A stretch of 64,000 nucleotides of DNA, from contig NZ_CP110139.1 in NCBI RefSeq assembly GCF_025979885.1, positions 3,988,001 through 4,052,000 on the forward strand. Direction: 5' to 3'. Shown here one piece after another: positions 34,604-43,327 of the stretch. The translations under genes and the position numbers were made by a program. Each line of letters starts with the position of its first letter. Within the stretch, counting starts at the first letter, position 1. The notes below the pieces were generated by a model. The model did not search any database and was not told the origin of the DNA. It saw only the letters and a list, made by a program, of their open reading frames with translations. The stretch comes from Hymenobacter sp. YIM 151500-1. GTDB taxonomy: Bacteria > Bacteroidota > Bacteroidia > Cytophagales > Hymenobacteraceae.

Positions 34604-35395
34604 CTATTCCCGCAAAGCCGTGGGCGACTTACGGCGGCCGGCTTCGCGTAGCAAAACGCGCGTGTGCTGGAGCAGAGAGGCATCGGCCCAGGCACCGTGG
34701 CCGGGCACCACCAGGCGAGCCTGCGGATAGCGGCGCTGGAGCTGTTGCAGGGCCGCGGGCCACTGCTTGAGGTTGGCCTCGTCGAGGTTGCCGAGGGAGG
34801 TGGCGCTGGCTTCGCGCACCAGGCAGCCGCCGAACAGCACTTTGCGGCGCGGCAGCCACGCCACGAGGTTGTCGGGGGCGTGAGCCGGGCCGGGGAAGAA
34901 CAGCTCCAGCCGGGTGCGTCCCGCCCGAATCAGCGTGTAGGGCTTCAGGGCCGGCGTGGGCCTGGCGGCTCCCAGAAACTGCGCGTGCAGGCGCTGGGCC
35001 GTGGCCGGCGTGCTGTACACCCGAATGCCGCGGGCCCGCAGCACGGCCAGGCCGCCGGCCCGGTCGTCGTGGGCGTGGGTGAGCACCACCAGGCGCACCC
35101 GTTGCCGCAGGCTGTCGGCCACCCAGCGCAAGAGCTGCTCGGTGTAGTCGGGGCCCCAGCCGGCATCCACCAGGATAATTCCTTGCGCGGTGCGCACCAC
35201 CAAGCCGTTGGCCGATACGGGAACTGCTGTGCCGGGGTACAGGTGGTAGGAGGTGTGCACGAAAATGTCTTTGGCTACGGGGCGCACCCGCAGGCGGGGC
35301 AGCTCCGGCACCGGGCCAGCCACCGCCGCTAGCCCCCACGTCAGCAGCACCAGGCAACACAGCCAGCTACGCCGGCACCATGCGGAACGAAACAC
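34604..35395 (-). CDS. Subclass B1 metallo-beta-lactamase
   Basis: A secreted MBL-fold protein. No ATG is available; I take GTG 35395 (TTG 35422 is an alternative). It is followed by a hydrophobic signal segment (LCCLVLLTWGLAAVAG), giving about 263 residues. All B1 zinc ligands are visible in order: THAHDDRAGG (His116, His118 and Asp120 equivalents), HAPDNLVAWLP (His196), LFGGCLVR (Cys221) and VVPGHGAW (His263). SLGNLDEANLKQWPAAL and the C-terminal LLQHTRVLL are also typical. B1 enzymes hydrolyse penicillins, cephalosporins and carbapenems in the periplasm with zinc. It looks intrinsic to the chromosome, with no mobile element nearby. Activity spectrum cannot be read from sequence. Confidence 0.9.
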   Translation of the reverse strand: MFRSAWCRRSWLCCLVLLTWGLAAVAGPVPELPRLRVRPVAKDIFVHTSYHLYPGTAVPVSANGLVVRTAQGIILVDAGWGPDYTEQLLRWVADSLRQRVRLVVLTHAHDDRAGGLAVLRARGIRVYSTPATAQRLHAQFLGAARPTPALKPYTLIRAGRTRLELFFPGPAHAPDNLVAWLPRRKVLFGGCLVREASATSLGNLDEANLKQWPAALQQLQRRYPQARLVVPGHGAWADASLLQHTRVLLREAGRRKSPTALRE

Positions 35396-35660
35396 AGACA
35401 AACGAGAAAAAACAGCAGACAAGCCCCGTCAACGTCAGCGCCCCGGTGCTTAGTGCCTCACCCGCCAAGCCGAGGTCGGCAAACTTTACGCGGCAGCTGA
35501 GGCTTTTAGACGTATCTTATGGTCGTTCTGCCCCGTGCCCAGCCCTACCCCCGGCCCCTCCCCTGTTAGGAGGGGGGCGTTCTGACAGCATAGAACAATG
35601 TCGTTTGGCTCTCCTCCCCCGCAGGGGTGGGGCTGCTTTTATTTCTCAATCTCGCCGCTC

Positions 35661-37127
35661 ATGTCTACCGCCACTACGCTGCCCACTCAGGTTGAAGCTG
35701 CCGCTCCTATTCAAGCTCCGTCGGTGCGGGCGTTGTTTGCGCGCCAGCAGGCGCGGGCCGCCGAGCTGCGCCGCCAGCCGCCCGACCTGGACGCCCGCGC
35801 CGAGCAGCTGCGCCGGCTCAGCCGCTGGATTGCCGACAACCGCACTGCCATCCAGGAAGCTCTGTACGCCGATTTTCGCAAGCCCGCCCCGGAAACCGAC
35901 GTGACGGAAATCTGGTCTACCCAAACGGAAATCCGCCACACCCTGCGCCACCTCAAGCGCTGGGCCCGGCCGCGGCGGGTGGGCACGCCCCTGCCGCTGG
36001 TGGGCACGCGCAGCTGGGTGCAGCCCGAGGCCAAAGGCGTGTGCCTCATCATTTCGCCCTGGAACTACCCATTTTACCTGGCCCTCGACCCGCTGGTGTC
36101 GGCGCTGGCGGCCGGCAACTGCTGCATCATCAAGCCCTCGGAAATGACGCCCTCGGTGGCGGCCCTCATCAGCCGTTTGGTGCGGGAGGTGTTCAGCCCC
36201 GAGGAAGTGGCCGTAGTGGAAGGCGACAAGGACGTAGCCACCGAGCTGCTACAACTGCCTTTCGACCATATCTTTTTCACCGGCAGCCCGCAAGTGGGCA
36301 AAGTGGTGATGCGCGCTGCTGCTGAGCACCTTACCAGCGTAACGCTGGAGCTGGGTGGCAAAAGCCCTGCCGTGGTAGACAGCACCGCCGACCTGCGCGA
36401 CGCGGCCGAGAAAATCGTGTGGGGCAAGAGCATCAACGCCGGCCAGACCTGCGTGGCCCCCGACTACGTGCTGGTGCACGAAACCGTGCGCGACGAACTG
36501 GTAGAGGAAATCGGGGCCGTGGTGCGGCGGTTCTACAACGCCAGCGGCCAAGGCGTAGCCGCTTCCGATTCGCTGGCCCGCATCGTCAACGACCACCACT
36601 TCCGCCGCGTGCTAGGCCTGCTCGACGATGCCCGCCAGCGCGGGGCTACCGTGGCGTTGGGCGGCACCGCCGAGGCCTCCCAGCGCTTCGTGGAGCCCAC
36701 CGTGCTGCTCGACGTGCCGGCCGGCAGCCGGGTGCTGGAAGAGGAAATCTTCGGGCCGCTGCTGCCGGTGCTGACGTTCCGCAACCTGCCCGAAGCCGCC
36801 GCCGAGGTCAACACCCGGCCCCACCCGCTGGCCTTATACATCTTCAGCCAAAACGCCGATAACCAGCAATTCCTGCTGCGCAATATCCCGGCCGGCGGGG
36901 CCTGCCTCAACGAAACCATCCTGCACCTGGGCCACCCCGACCTGCCCTTCGGCGGCTTCGGCCACAGCGGCATCGGCCGCGCCCACGGCCACGCCGGCTT
37001 CCTGGCCTTCAGCAACGAAAAAGCCGTGCTCCAGCAGCGCGTAGGCTTCACGGGCCTGAAGCCGATTTACCCGCCCTACACGGATAAGGTGAAGCAGGTG
37101 GTAGGCTGGCTGCTCAGGTGGTTGTAG
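35661..37127 (+). CDS. Aldehyde dehydrogenase family protein
   Basis: ATG 35661 (MSTATTLPTQ) is preferred over 35598, which would add a Pro/Gly leader. The 488-residue protein is full length for class 3-like NAD(P)-dependent aldehyde dehydrogenases: IISPWNYPFYLALDPL, FFTGSPQVGKVVM, catalytic Glu in TLELGGKSP, catalytic Cys in NAGQTCVAPDYVL, and EEEIFGPLLPVL. The C-terminal VGWLLRWL is hydrophobic, as in membrane-associated fatty aldehyde dehydrogenases. It lies beside an HxlR regulator and a GMC oxidase, suggesting oxidation of a fatty or aromatic aldehyde produced by the oxidase. Confidence 0.92.
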   Translation: MSTATTLPTQVEAAAPIQAPSVRALFARQQARAAELRRQPPDLDARAEQLRRLSRWIADNRTAIQEALYADFRKPAPETDVTEIWSTQTEIRHTLRHLKRWARPRRVGTPLPLVGTRSWVQPEAKGVCLIISPWNYPFYLALDPLVSALAAGNCCIIKPSEMTPSVAALISRLVREVFSPEEVAVVEGDKDVATELLQLPFDHIFFTGSPQVGKVVMRAAAEHLTSVTLELGGKSPAVVDSTADLRDAAEKIVWGKSINAGQTCVAPDYVLVHETVRDELVEEIGAVVRRFYNASGQGVAASDSLARIVNDHHFRRVLGLLDDARQRGATVALGGTAEASQRFVEPTVLLDVPAGSRVLEEEIFGPLLPVLTFRNLPEAAAEVNTRPHPLALYIFSQNADNQQFLLRNIPAGGACLNETILHLGHPDLPFGGFGHSGIGRAHGHAGFLAFSNEKAVLQQRVGFTGLKPIYPPYTDKVKQVVGWLLRWL

Positions 37128-37149
37128 TCGTTAGGGGCAGTAAGAGTCG

Positions 37150-37431
37150 TTAGCTGGCGGTAAGATGCCGGCGGTGGTTTTCACCCCACCGGCGCATTTC
37201 CTGCAAGAGAGGCACAATGGTGCGCCCATGGTCCGTCAGCTCATAGCGCGTTACCACGGGCCGCGACGGTACCACTTCCCGCTTTATCAAACCATTCAGC
37301 TCAAGGGTGCGCAGGTGGCTCGACAGGGCTTTGGGCGTGATGCAGTCCAGGTGGTCTTCCAGTTCTGAGAAGCGGAGCGGTTTGCCGCACAGGCACTGCA
37401 GAATCGGGGCCCGCCACCGCCCGCCACCCAC
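37150..37431 (-). CDS. HxlR-family transcriptional regulator
   Basis: 93 residues of winged helix: GGGRWRAPILQCLCGKPLRFSELEDHL, then ITPKALSSHLRTLELNGLIKREV and YELTDHGRTIVPLLQEM. HxlR proteins are usually 105-120 residues and begin about ten residues earlier with a Cys-Pro segment. Here the start is GTG 37431 and no upstream ATG in frame is seen, so the N-terminus is short or uses a rare start. The gene is convergent with the aldehyde dehydrogenase and divergent from the GMC oxidase, which it probably controls from the 105-base gap between them. Confidence 0.8.
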   Translation of the reverse strand: MGGGRWRAPILQCLCGKPLRFSELEDHLDCITPKALSSHLRTLELNGLIKREVVPSRPVVTRYELTDHGRTIVPLLQEMRRWGENHRRHLTAS

Positions 37432-37536
37432 AAAATTCTCTGCAAGCCGAACATTTCTGCCGAAAAATGGCGAACTTTTCCAACCCCGTGCTACCGGCGT
37501 GGCGGCCGGGGCTTTGCCTTTTTCCTGTTGCTCCGT

Positions 37537-39594
37537 ATGCAGTTCACCGAAGCGCAGCGCGCCATTCTGCGCGCTTTAGCCGACACGTTCATCCCCACTC
37601 TCACCCCGCCTGACTTAGCCAGCGGCGACCCGACTTTCTGGGCCCGGCGTGGTTCCGAAGGCGTTGCTATAGAAAAGATTGGCCTGGTGCTGGAAGCCCA
37701 GCCGGCCGGGGCACGGCAAGAGTTTTTGCAGCTGCTTCAGCTACTCGACACGCCCGCCCTGGGCCTGACCTGGTTCGGGGCCCTGCGGCCATTTGCGCGG
37801 CTGGCGCCCGAGCAGCGCGAGAAGCTGCTGCAAAGCTGGGCCGGCTCAAACGTGCCCCAACTGCGCAAAGGCTTTCATGCCCTGCGCAAGCTGTTCGTGT
37901 TTCTGTTCTACGGCTCCTCCACGCCCGAGCAGGGCAACTTCGTGTGGGAGCATATCGGCTACGGCGGGCCGCTGCCCGATGAAGTGGTGCAGGCCGACAA
38001 GCCCATCCGCACCCTGCAACCTACCCACGATGTGCAGTACGACTGCGACGTGCTGGTGATTGGCAGCGGAGCCGGGGGCGGCGTGGTGGCCGGAGAGCTG
38101 GCTGCCGCCGGCCACGACGTGCTGGTGCTCGAAAAAGGCCCCTACCTGCACGGTGCCGAGTTTTCCCAGCGCGAAGTAGACATGCTGGGCACCCTCTACG
38201 ACGCCCGAGGCACCCTCAGCACCCAGGACGGCGGCGTGGCCCTGCTGGCCGGCTCCTGCCTGGGCGGGGGCACTACCATCAACTGGGCCGGTGCCTTCCG
38301 CACCCCCGACTACATACTGCACGAGTGGGCTCGGGAGCATCAGGTGCCCCATTTTGCCAGCCTGGAGTTCAAAAAAAGTCTAGATGCCGTGAGCCGGGCC
38401 CTGAGCGTTAACATCGACCACACCCGCCACAACGCCCAGAACCAGGCCCTCTGGGACGGCTCGACGCGGCTGGGGCAGGAAGTGAAGCTGATTCCGCGAA
38501 ACGAGAAGGGCCTCACCGGCTCCGACCTGCACTTCCGCAGCCTGGGCTTCAGCTGTTTCGGCGACCGGCACGGCATCAAGCAGGGCACCCTGAACACTTA
38601 CCTGCAAACCGCCTCCGACCACGGGGCCCGGCTGCTCACGGACACCCGCGTGGAGCGCGTAACCGTGGCCCAGGGCCGTGCCACCGGCGCCGAGGCCGTG
38701 CATACTACCGCCGACGGCCGCCCCGTGCGCGTAACCGTGCGGGCCCGGCGCGTGGTGGTGGCGGCCGGCTCTATCCAGACGCCGGCTTTGCTCTTGCGCA
38801 GCGGCCTGCGCCACCCGCACCTCGGGCAGCACCTTCACCTGCACCCCACGGTGGCCGTGTCGGCGCTGTACGAGCAGCGCATGGAGGCCTGGCACGGGCC
38901 CATGATGTCGGTGGTAAATGACTGCTACACCATGCTCAGCGGCACCACCTTCGGGGCCAAGCTCGAAACGCCCCCGGCCCACCCCGGCCTCATGGCCATG
39001 GTGCTGCCCTGGTGCTCGGGCCGCCAGCATAAGGAGCTGATGCGGCAGGCGGCCCACCTGGGCTCCTTCATCGTGCTGACCCGCGACCGGGACGCCGGCC
39101 GCGTCACGGTGGACCGCCACGGCACCCCGCTTATCCACTACGTGCTCAGCGACTTCGACCGGGGCCACCTGCTGCAAGGCGTGCGCGCCGCCGCCGAAAT
39201 CCACGTGGCTGCCGGGGCCCGTACCGTGCTGCTGCCCCACGGCACCCTGCCCCAGCTGCACGCCCAGCGCGGGGTGATGCAAAACCCCGAGGTGCTCGAC
39301 CAACTGCCTCATCTGGGCTGGAAACCCAACCAATTCAGCCTCTACAGCGCCCACCAGATGAGCACCTGCCGCATGGGCGGCGACGCGGCCACGCACCCCA
39401 CCAACCCCAGCGGCGAGCTGTACGAGGTACGCAACCTGTTCGTAGCCGATGCCTCGGCGTTTCCGGCGTGCAGCGGCGTCAACCCCATGCTTACCATCAT
39501 GGCTCTGGCCCACCACACCGCCCAGCATCTGAAAACCAGCGCCCCGGCTGGCACGGCGGTGGCCAGGCAGACTGTAGCCAATGGTGTAGGGTGA
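37537..39594 (+). CDS. GMC oxidoreductase, long-chain alcohol oxidase type
   Basis: ATG 37537 (MQFTEAQRAILRALADTFIP) is the best start. The 685-residue protein has an N-terminal helical region of about 165 residues typical of long-chain alcohol oxidase-like GMC proteins. The FAD-binding DVLVIGSGAGGGVVAGELA follows, then the GMC signature GSCLGGGTTINWAG, and C-terminal catalytic and FAD contacts in SAHQMSTCRMGGD and CSGVNPMLTIMALA. It would oxidise an alcohol to an aldehyde with FAD. The adjacent aldehyde dehydrogenase would take the product on to the acid. The substrate is inferred from family resemblance. Confidence 0.9.
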   Translation: MQFTEAQRAILRALADTFIPTLTPPDLASGDPTFWARRGSEGVAIEKIGLVLEAQPAGARQEFLQLLQLLDTPALGLTWFGALRPFARLAPEQREKLLQSWAGSNVPQLRKGFHALRKLFVFLFYGSSTPEQGNFVWEHIGYGGPLPDEVVQADKPIRTLQPTHDVQYDCDVLVIGSGAGGGVVAGELAAAGHDVLVLEKGPYLHGAEFSQREVDMLGTLYDARGTLSTQDGGVALLAGSCLGGGTTINWAGAFRTPDYILHEWAREHQVPHFASLEFKKSLDAVSRALSVNIDHTRHNAQNQALWDGSTRLGQEVKLIPRNEKGLTGSDLHFRSLGFSCFGDRHGIKQGTLNTYLQTASDHGARLLTDTRVERVTVAQGRATGAEAVHTTADGRPVRVTVRARRVVVAAGSIQTPALLLRSGLRHPHLGQHLHLHPTVAVSALYEQRMEAWHGPMMSVVNDCYTMLSGTTFGAKLETPPAHPGLMAMVLPWCSGRQHKELMRQAAHLGSFIVLTRDRDAGRVTVDRHGTPLIHYVLSDFDRGHLLQGVRAAAEIHVAAGARTVLLPHGTLPQLHAQRGVMQNPEVLDQLPHLGWKPNQFSLYSAHQMSTCRMGGDAATHPTNPSGELYEVRNLFVADASAFPACSGVNPMLTIMALAHHTAQHLKTSAPAGTAVARQTVANGVG

Positions 39595-39779
39595 ACCGTA
39601 GATCAGGGAAGATAACCTTGTAGTGCGTGTATAAGTGGGCCGCTAGAACGGTTATTGGTCTGATAAACCGAGAATACGCGAACTACAAGGTGCGCGCTAC
39701 ACCACTTGCTACAGCCTGCCTGGCCGGTGAATCGCAATTTCGCGTATGCGGAAAGCCCTTCCGTTTACGTTTCTGCCTT

Positions 39780-40190
39780 ATGCACACCTTCCGTCCTCTC
39801 CTCATCCTGACCCTATTAATTACCTTGGCCAGTGGCTGCGCCCGCCGCAACAAGGCTGCTGCCAAAGCCAAATCCACCCCCGTGGCAGCACCAGCCGTGG
39901 CCCCCACAGCCGCCCGCGACCTGACCGACGTGATGACTGAGCAGCTTAAGCTGCGCCCGGATCAGCAGCCGCGGGTGCGGGCTATTCTTACCAGCACCAC
40001 CGAGCAGGTAAACGCCGCTCAGCAGCAGCACGCCGCCAACCGTCCGGCCCTGCTGGCCGAGCTGAAGCGCATCAACCTGGCTTCCGACAAGCAATTACAG
40101 CAGGTGCTTACCGCCACCCAATATCAGCAGCTGAAGGCCCGCCAGCGCCAGATGCAGGCCGAAATGCAGGCCCGCAAAGCCGGCCAGTAA
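39780..40190 (+). CDS. Small helical lipoprotein
   Basis: ATG 39780 gives MHTFRPLLILTLLITLASGC, a lipoprotein signal (Cys20). The 136-residue protein is then Ala/Lys-rich and helical, with LKLRPDQQPRVRAILTSTTEQV and LTATQYQQLKARQRQMQAEMQ. The TxxQ-type turns recall Spy/CpxP-like periplasmic proteins and the secreted protein at 28678. Function unknown. The earlier in-frame start (39627) would bury the signal and is rejected. Confidence 0.6.
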   Translation: MHTFRPLLILTLLITLASGCARRNKAAAKAKSTPVAAPAVAPTAARDLTDVMTEQLKLRPDQQPRVRAILTSTTEQVNAAQQQHAANRPALLAELKRINLASDKQLQQVLTATQYQQLKARQRQMQAEMQARKAGQ

Positions 40191-40331
40191 AGCATCAGCA
40201 CCCCGAAGCTGCGCCCCGGCAACGGCAGAAGGACAGCATGAGTACCCCGGAGCTGTGCTCTGGCCCGCCAGAACGATTTGCACTCGTATTGTTCTGACGT
40301 TGCCGGGGTGCAGCTCCGGGGTACTCGTGCT
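40191..40331. repeat. Three-armed palindromic element
   Basis: The unit AG(C)ACCCCG(A/G)AGCTG(C/T)GC occurs at 40191-40224 and 40235-40264 in the plus sense and at 40298-40331 inverted. The inner part CAGAAC...GTTCTG (40269-40297) forms another hairpin. The element lies directly after the lipoprotein stop and could act as its terminator. Confidence 0.7.
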
Positions 40332-40436
40332 TCAGGCAACTCTGGTCCAGCCGGCAGCATCTGGCAAAACGGGGAGAAGTATGTAACTTCCCTAATACTA
40401 CTTGCTGTCTGCTGTCTTACGTACACTTGCTGCCGT

Positions 40437-40934
40437 ATGAAAACCATTCTTCTACTTGGCGCCGCCGTGTTGCTGCCACTACTGGGCCGGGCGCAGGCGG
40501 ACCCGGCTGAGAAAGAGCGCCAGGAGCTGAGCCGCCAGCTCAGCCAGCTGCTGCGCGACCCGGCCCAGCCCAACCAGGAAGTGCGCCTCGACCTGGAAGG
40601 CTGCCACGTGCAGCAACTTATCCGCGACCAGAAAGCCGACGTGAAAACCAGCCGGCCCGTGTCGGTGAGCGTCAGCAAAGGCAGCTCCGACTGGGCGGTG
40701 AACGTGGCCGACGGCAAGTTTGAGATGCGCCTGGGCTTCGAGTGGCGCGACGTGACGGCCATTACGTACGAGCCTGAGCGCAACGACGAGGGCCAGCGCG
40801 TGTTTGAGCTGCGGATACAGCGCCGCACCCGCAGTAGCACCACCACCTCCGAGCTAACCCTCCATACCACCGACGAAGCCCAGGTGAAAGACCTCATGCG
40901 CCGCCTCGAAAAGCTGCGGCAAAGCTGCCGCTGA
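40437..40934 (+). CDS. Secreted protein of unknown function
   Basis: ATG 40437 gives signal peptide MKTILLLGAAVLLPLLGRAQA and a 165-residue product; the longer frame from 40278 reads through the upstream palindrome. The mature part is beta-rich with ELSRQLSQLLRDPAQP, LDLEGCHVQQLIRDQK and LGFEWRDVTAITYEP, and ends with a helix MRRLEKLRQSC. No family recognised. Probably periplasmic. Confidence 0.55.
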   Translation: MKTILLLGAAVLLPLLGRAQADPAEKERQELSRQLSQLLRDPAQPNQEVRLDLEGCHVQQLIRDQKADVKTSRPVSVSVSKGSSDWAVNVADGKFEMRLGFEWRDVTAITYEPERNDEGQRVFELRIQRRTRSSTTTSELTLHTTDEAQVKDLMRRLEKLRQSCR

Positions 40935-40947
40935 GTGTTGAGGCGGC

Positions 40948-41694
40948 TTATTTGCCTTTAGCTGGACGCAAGGAGTTGGCTTCATCTGGAAGCCTTTGAA
41001 GCACATGACCGGTCGAGTCCAGAAATTCCAACCGAGCTGTGTTCTTAGCATCAACCAGCAGCTTGATGCGTGGCTGGCCTGCCTTGTCGAACAGGAACAC
41101 AGCCGCGTTGTCGTTGCTTTTACCCACAAAAACTCGATCAGGGGCCCTCAGCGGCCGTAGCGCAGCGTTCTTTGCCGGGCCATCTGGCATTTGTTGCCAA
41201 GCAGTTAAGCGGCGGGCATGTTCCGGCAGTGGAATGTTGGGGCGGTCTTTGATGCGTAGGCCCACCAGCCGGTTGGTAGCCTCTTCCGAGTACACTAGTT
41301 GTAGAGTCTGGTCCTGCCTGTACTGATCAAAGGTAAGCGACTGGGACGCCTGTACTTGGCCATTAACCTGCTGGCCTTGAAACACTAAGCCGCCGCATTC
41401 GCCTCCTTCATCATTATAAAATAGAATGGCAGGAGTCTGGCCGTCGCGAGGTAAGTCCTCGCCGGCTACATGCGGAGCTGGCTGGCGCTCCTTGTTCGAT
41501 AGAACTATGCGCAAGGCTCCAGTTTTTTCCACCACATTGAGACGTTCCACGTCAATTTCACTGAAGCGTGCCCGGCGACTGCCGGGGCCAAAAGCTACCA
41601 GTAATGAGCTCACTAGCAGCAATGTAGTGCCCAAAGCATATGCCTGCAACCAACGGATTTGGCGAGCTAGTGAGGCAAGCGTGGGAGTCTGCAT
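40948..41694 (-). CDS. Membrane-anchored protein of unknown function
   Basis: 248 residues with one N-terminal transmembrane helix (about 18-35, ALGTTLLLVSSLLVAFG) and a periplasmic or cytoplasmic beta-rich domain: FSEIDVERLNVVEKTGALRIVLSN, ILFYNDEGGECGGLVF, and DRVFVGKSNDNAAVFLFDKAGQPRI, which looks like a duplicated strand pattern. No enzyme motif is seen. It is convergent with the gene at 40437, 13 bases away. Confidence 0.55.
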   Translation of the reverse strand: MQTPTLASLARQIRWLQAYALGTTLLLVSSLLVAFGPGSRRARFSEIDVERLNVVEKTGALRIVLSNKERQPAPHVAGEDLPRDGQTPAILFYNDEGGECGGLVFQGQQVNGQVQASQSLTFDQYRQDQTLQLVYSEEATNRLVGLRIKDRPNIPLPEHARRLTAWQQMPDGPAKNAALRPLRAPDRVFVGKSNDNAAVFLFDKAGQPRIKLLVDAKNTARLEFLDSTGHVLQRLPDEANSLRPAKGK

Positions 41695-41774
41695 GAGCGT
41701 AGATTGTTTCTAACGAGAATGACCAAGATAAACTAATTACTGGATAGAAGATAGGTGTACACCCCTTAGTTGTC

Positions 41775-43034
41775 ATGCATCTCAGATCTGAGATTGATCT
41801 GCATAACCTTGGCGTCGGCCTGGCCGTTTGCCCAGCACCACCAAGCTCAGCCATCTGCGTGCGACGCCAGCCTTACACCCTGCATTTTAACCCCAAGCTC
41901 AGCCTCAATTCTGCTGGCAAGCACGTGCGCGACGGCCTGTCGTCGGTGCTGCGTACCGGCGACAACCTGTGGCTGTGCTGCGACGAGCGTACCACCCTGG
42001 AGCGCCTGCGCCTGACCGGCCCGCGGGAGTTCGGCGAGCATTGCTCCTACCAGCTGGCCGATTTTCTGGACCTGCCTTCCGAAGACCGGGCCGAGGAAAT
42101 TGACATCGAAGGCCTGGGCGAAGGCGACTACTACCTGTGGCTGGTGGGCTCGCACAGCCGCAAGCGCAAAAAGCCCGACCCCGACCACGCCAACCCCGCC
42201 AAGCAGATTGCGCGCCTAGCCGAGGTAAAGCAGGAGCCTAACCGCTACCTGCTGGCCCGCATTCCGCTGCTGCGCAACCCCAAAACCGGCAATTACGAGC
42301 TGCACCGCGAAGCCCCCCATCCTACTGAGCCCGGCCAAACGCTGCGCGCGGCCCAGCTGCGCGGCACCACCAATTCCAACGACCTGCTCGACCTGCTGGC
42401 CCGCGACCCGCACCTGGGGCCTTTCCTGACTATTCCGGGCAAAGACAACGGCTTCGATATTGAGGGCCTGGCCGTGGCGCCCGACGGGCGGCTGTTTGTG
42501 GGGCTGCGCGGGCCAGTGCTGCGCGGCTGGGCCTGCGTGCTGGAGCTGCTGCCCGAAGAAGACAAGCACGGCAACCTGCGCCTGGCCAAGCTGCCCGGCG
42601 CCACCGAATCCTACTATAAAAAGCACTTCCTGGCCCTGGGCGGTATGGGCGTGCGGGAGTTGCGCCAGCAAGGCCCCGACCTGCTCCTGCTGGCTGGCCC
42701 CACCATGGACCTCGACGGCACTATTGCCGTGTACCGCTGGCCGGGCGCCCTCACACTGCCCCAGGACAGCCTCATCGGCCCCGAAAAAGTACAGCGCATC
42801 TTCGACGTGCCCCACGGCTCCGGCCCCACCGCCGGCCAGGACAAAGCCGAGGGCATGGCCCTGCTCGACGCCCGCCACGTGCTCATTGCCTTCGACTCAC
42901 CCACCACCACCCGCAAATCCGCCCCCCATCAGGTCATAGCGGATAGCTTCTTGTTGGAGGAGGGTGATAAAGTGAAAGGTAATGAGGAAAAGGGTGGTGA
43001 GGTGAAGGGTGATGAGGTAACAGGTGACAAGTGA
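41775..43034 (+). CDS. DUF3616 domain protein with a repeat-derived tail
   Basis: A 419-residue protein. From about residue 33 it matches the DUF3616 pattern: SLNSAGKHVRDGLSSVLRTG, then WLCCDERTTLERL, FDIEGLAVAPDGRLFVGLRGPVLRGWA and KAEGMALLDARHVLIAFDS. This is a propeller-like fold of unknown activity. The first 30 residues are atypical, so the true start may be internal. The last 21 residues (KVKGNEEKGGEVKGDEVTG) are encoded by the low-complexity flank of repeat D, so the original C-terminus has been overrun. Confidence 0.75.
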   Translation: MHLRSEIDLHNLGVGLAVCPAPPSSAICVRRQPYTLHFNPKLSLNSAGKHVRDGLSSVLRTGDNLWLCCDERTTLERLRLTGPREFGEHCSYQLADFLDLPSEDRAEEIDIEGLGEGDYYLWLVGSHSRKRKKPDPDHANPAKQIARLAEVKQEPNRYLLARIPLLRNPKTGNYELHREAPHPTEPGQTLRAAQLRGTTNSNDLLDLLARDPHLGPFLTIPGKDNGFDIEGLAVAPDGRLFVGLRGPVLRGWACVLELLPEEDKHGNLRLAKLPGATESYYKKHFLALGGMGVRELRQQGPDLLLLAGPTMDLDGTIAVYRWPGALTLPQDSLIGPEKVQRIFDVPHGSGPTAGQDKAEGMALLDARHVLIAFDSPTTTRKSAPHQVIADSFLLEEGDKVKGNEEKGGEVKGDEVTGDK

Positions 43035-43320
43035 CAGGTGGACCGTCATGCTGAGCGGAGCCGGAGGCGAAGTCGAACCGAAGGAAGGCGAAGCCAAGCA
43101 TCTCTCCCGCTTCGTTGCAGTCATCAAGAGTTACCCTCAGTAGAGATGCTTCGGCTGCGCGGACGCCAGATAGAGCAGGACAATACCATTCACGCGGCAG
43201 CACGCGCTATGCTTCCTTCATCAGCATGACCGTACCTCCTGTTACCTGTTACCTGTTACCTGTTACCTGTTACCTGTTACCTGTTACCTCATCACCTGTC
43301 ACCCCTTTCACCTCATTACC
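42959..43320. repeat. Interspersed repeat, copy D, with inverted low-complexity flanks
   Basis: The core 43043-43233 is bounded by CCGTCATGCTGAGC and CAGCATGACCGT and contains GAAGCATCTCT-type segments plus CGCCAGATAGAGCAGGAC. The left flank (GTGAAAGGTAATGAGG, GAGGTAACAGGTGAC) and right flank (GTTACCTCATCACCTGTCAC, TTTCACCTCATTACC) are inverted with respect to each other, so the whole unit is a roughly 360-base imperfect palindrome. The right flank includes seven perfect tandem GTTACCT units at 43241-43289. Confidence 0.8.
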
Positions 43321-43327
43321 CAACACC

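Noticed and set aside
40278..40436. N-terminal extension of the secreted protein at 40437
   Set aside because: The extension is encoded by the palindromic element and would bury the signal peptide.
43241..43289. Seven GTTACCT units as a CRISPR-like array
   Set aside because: The units are 7 bases with no spacers; this is a simple tandem repeat.
43115..43327. N-terminal extension of the thioesterase
   Set aside because: It reads through repeat D and the GTTACCT tract, giving a VTCYLLP-type repeat peptide unrelated to the hotdog fold.
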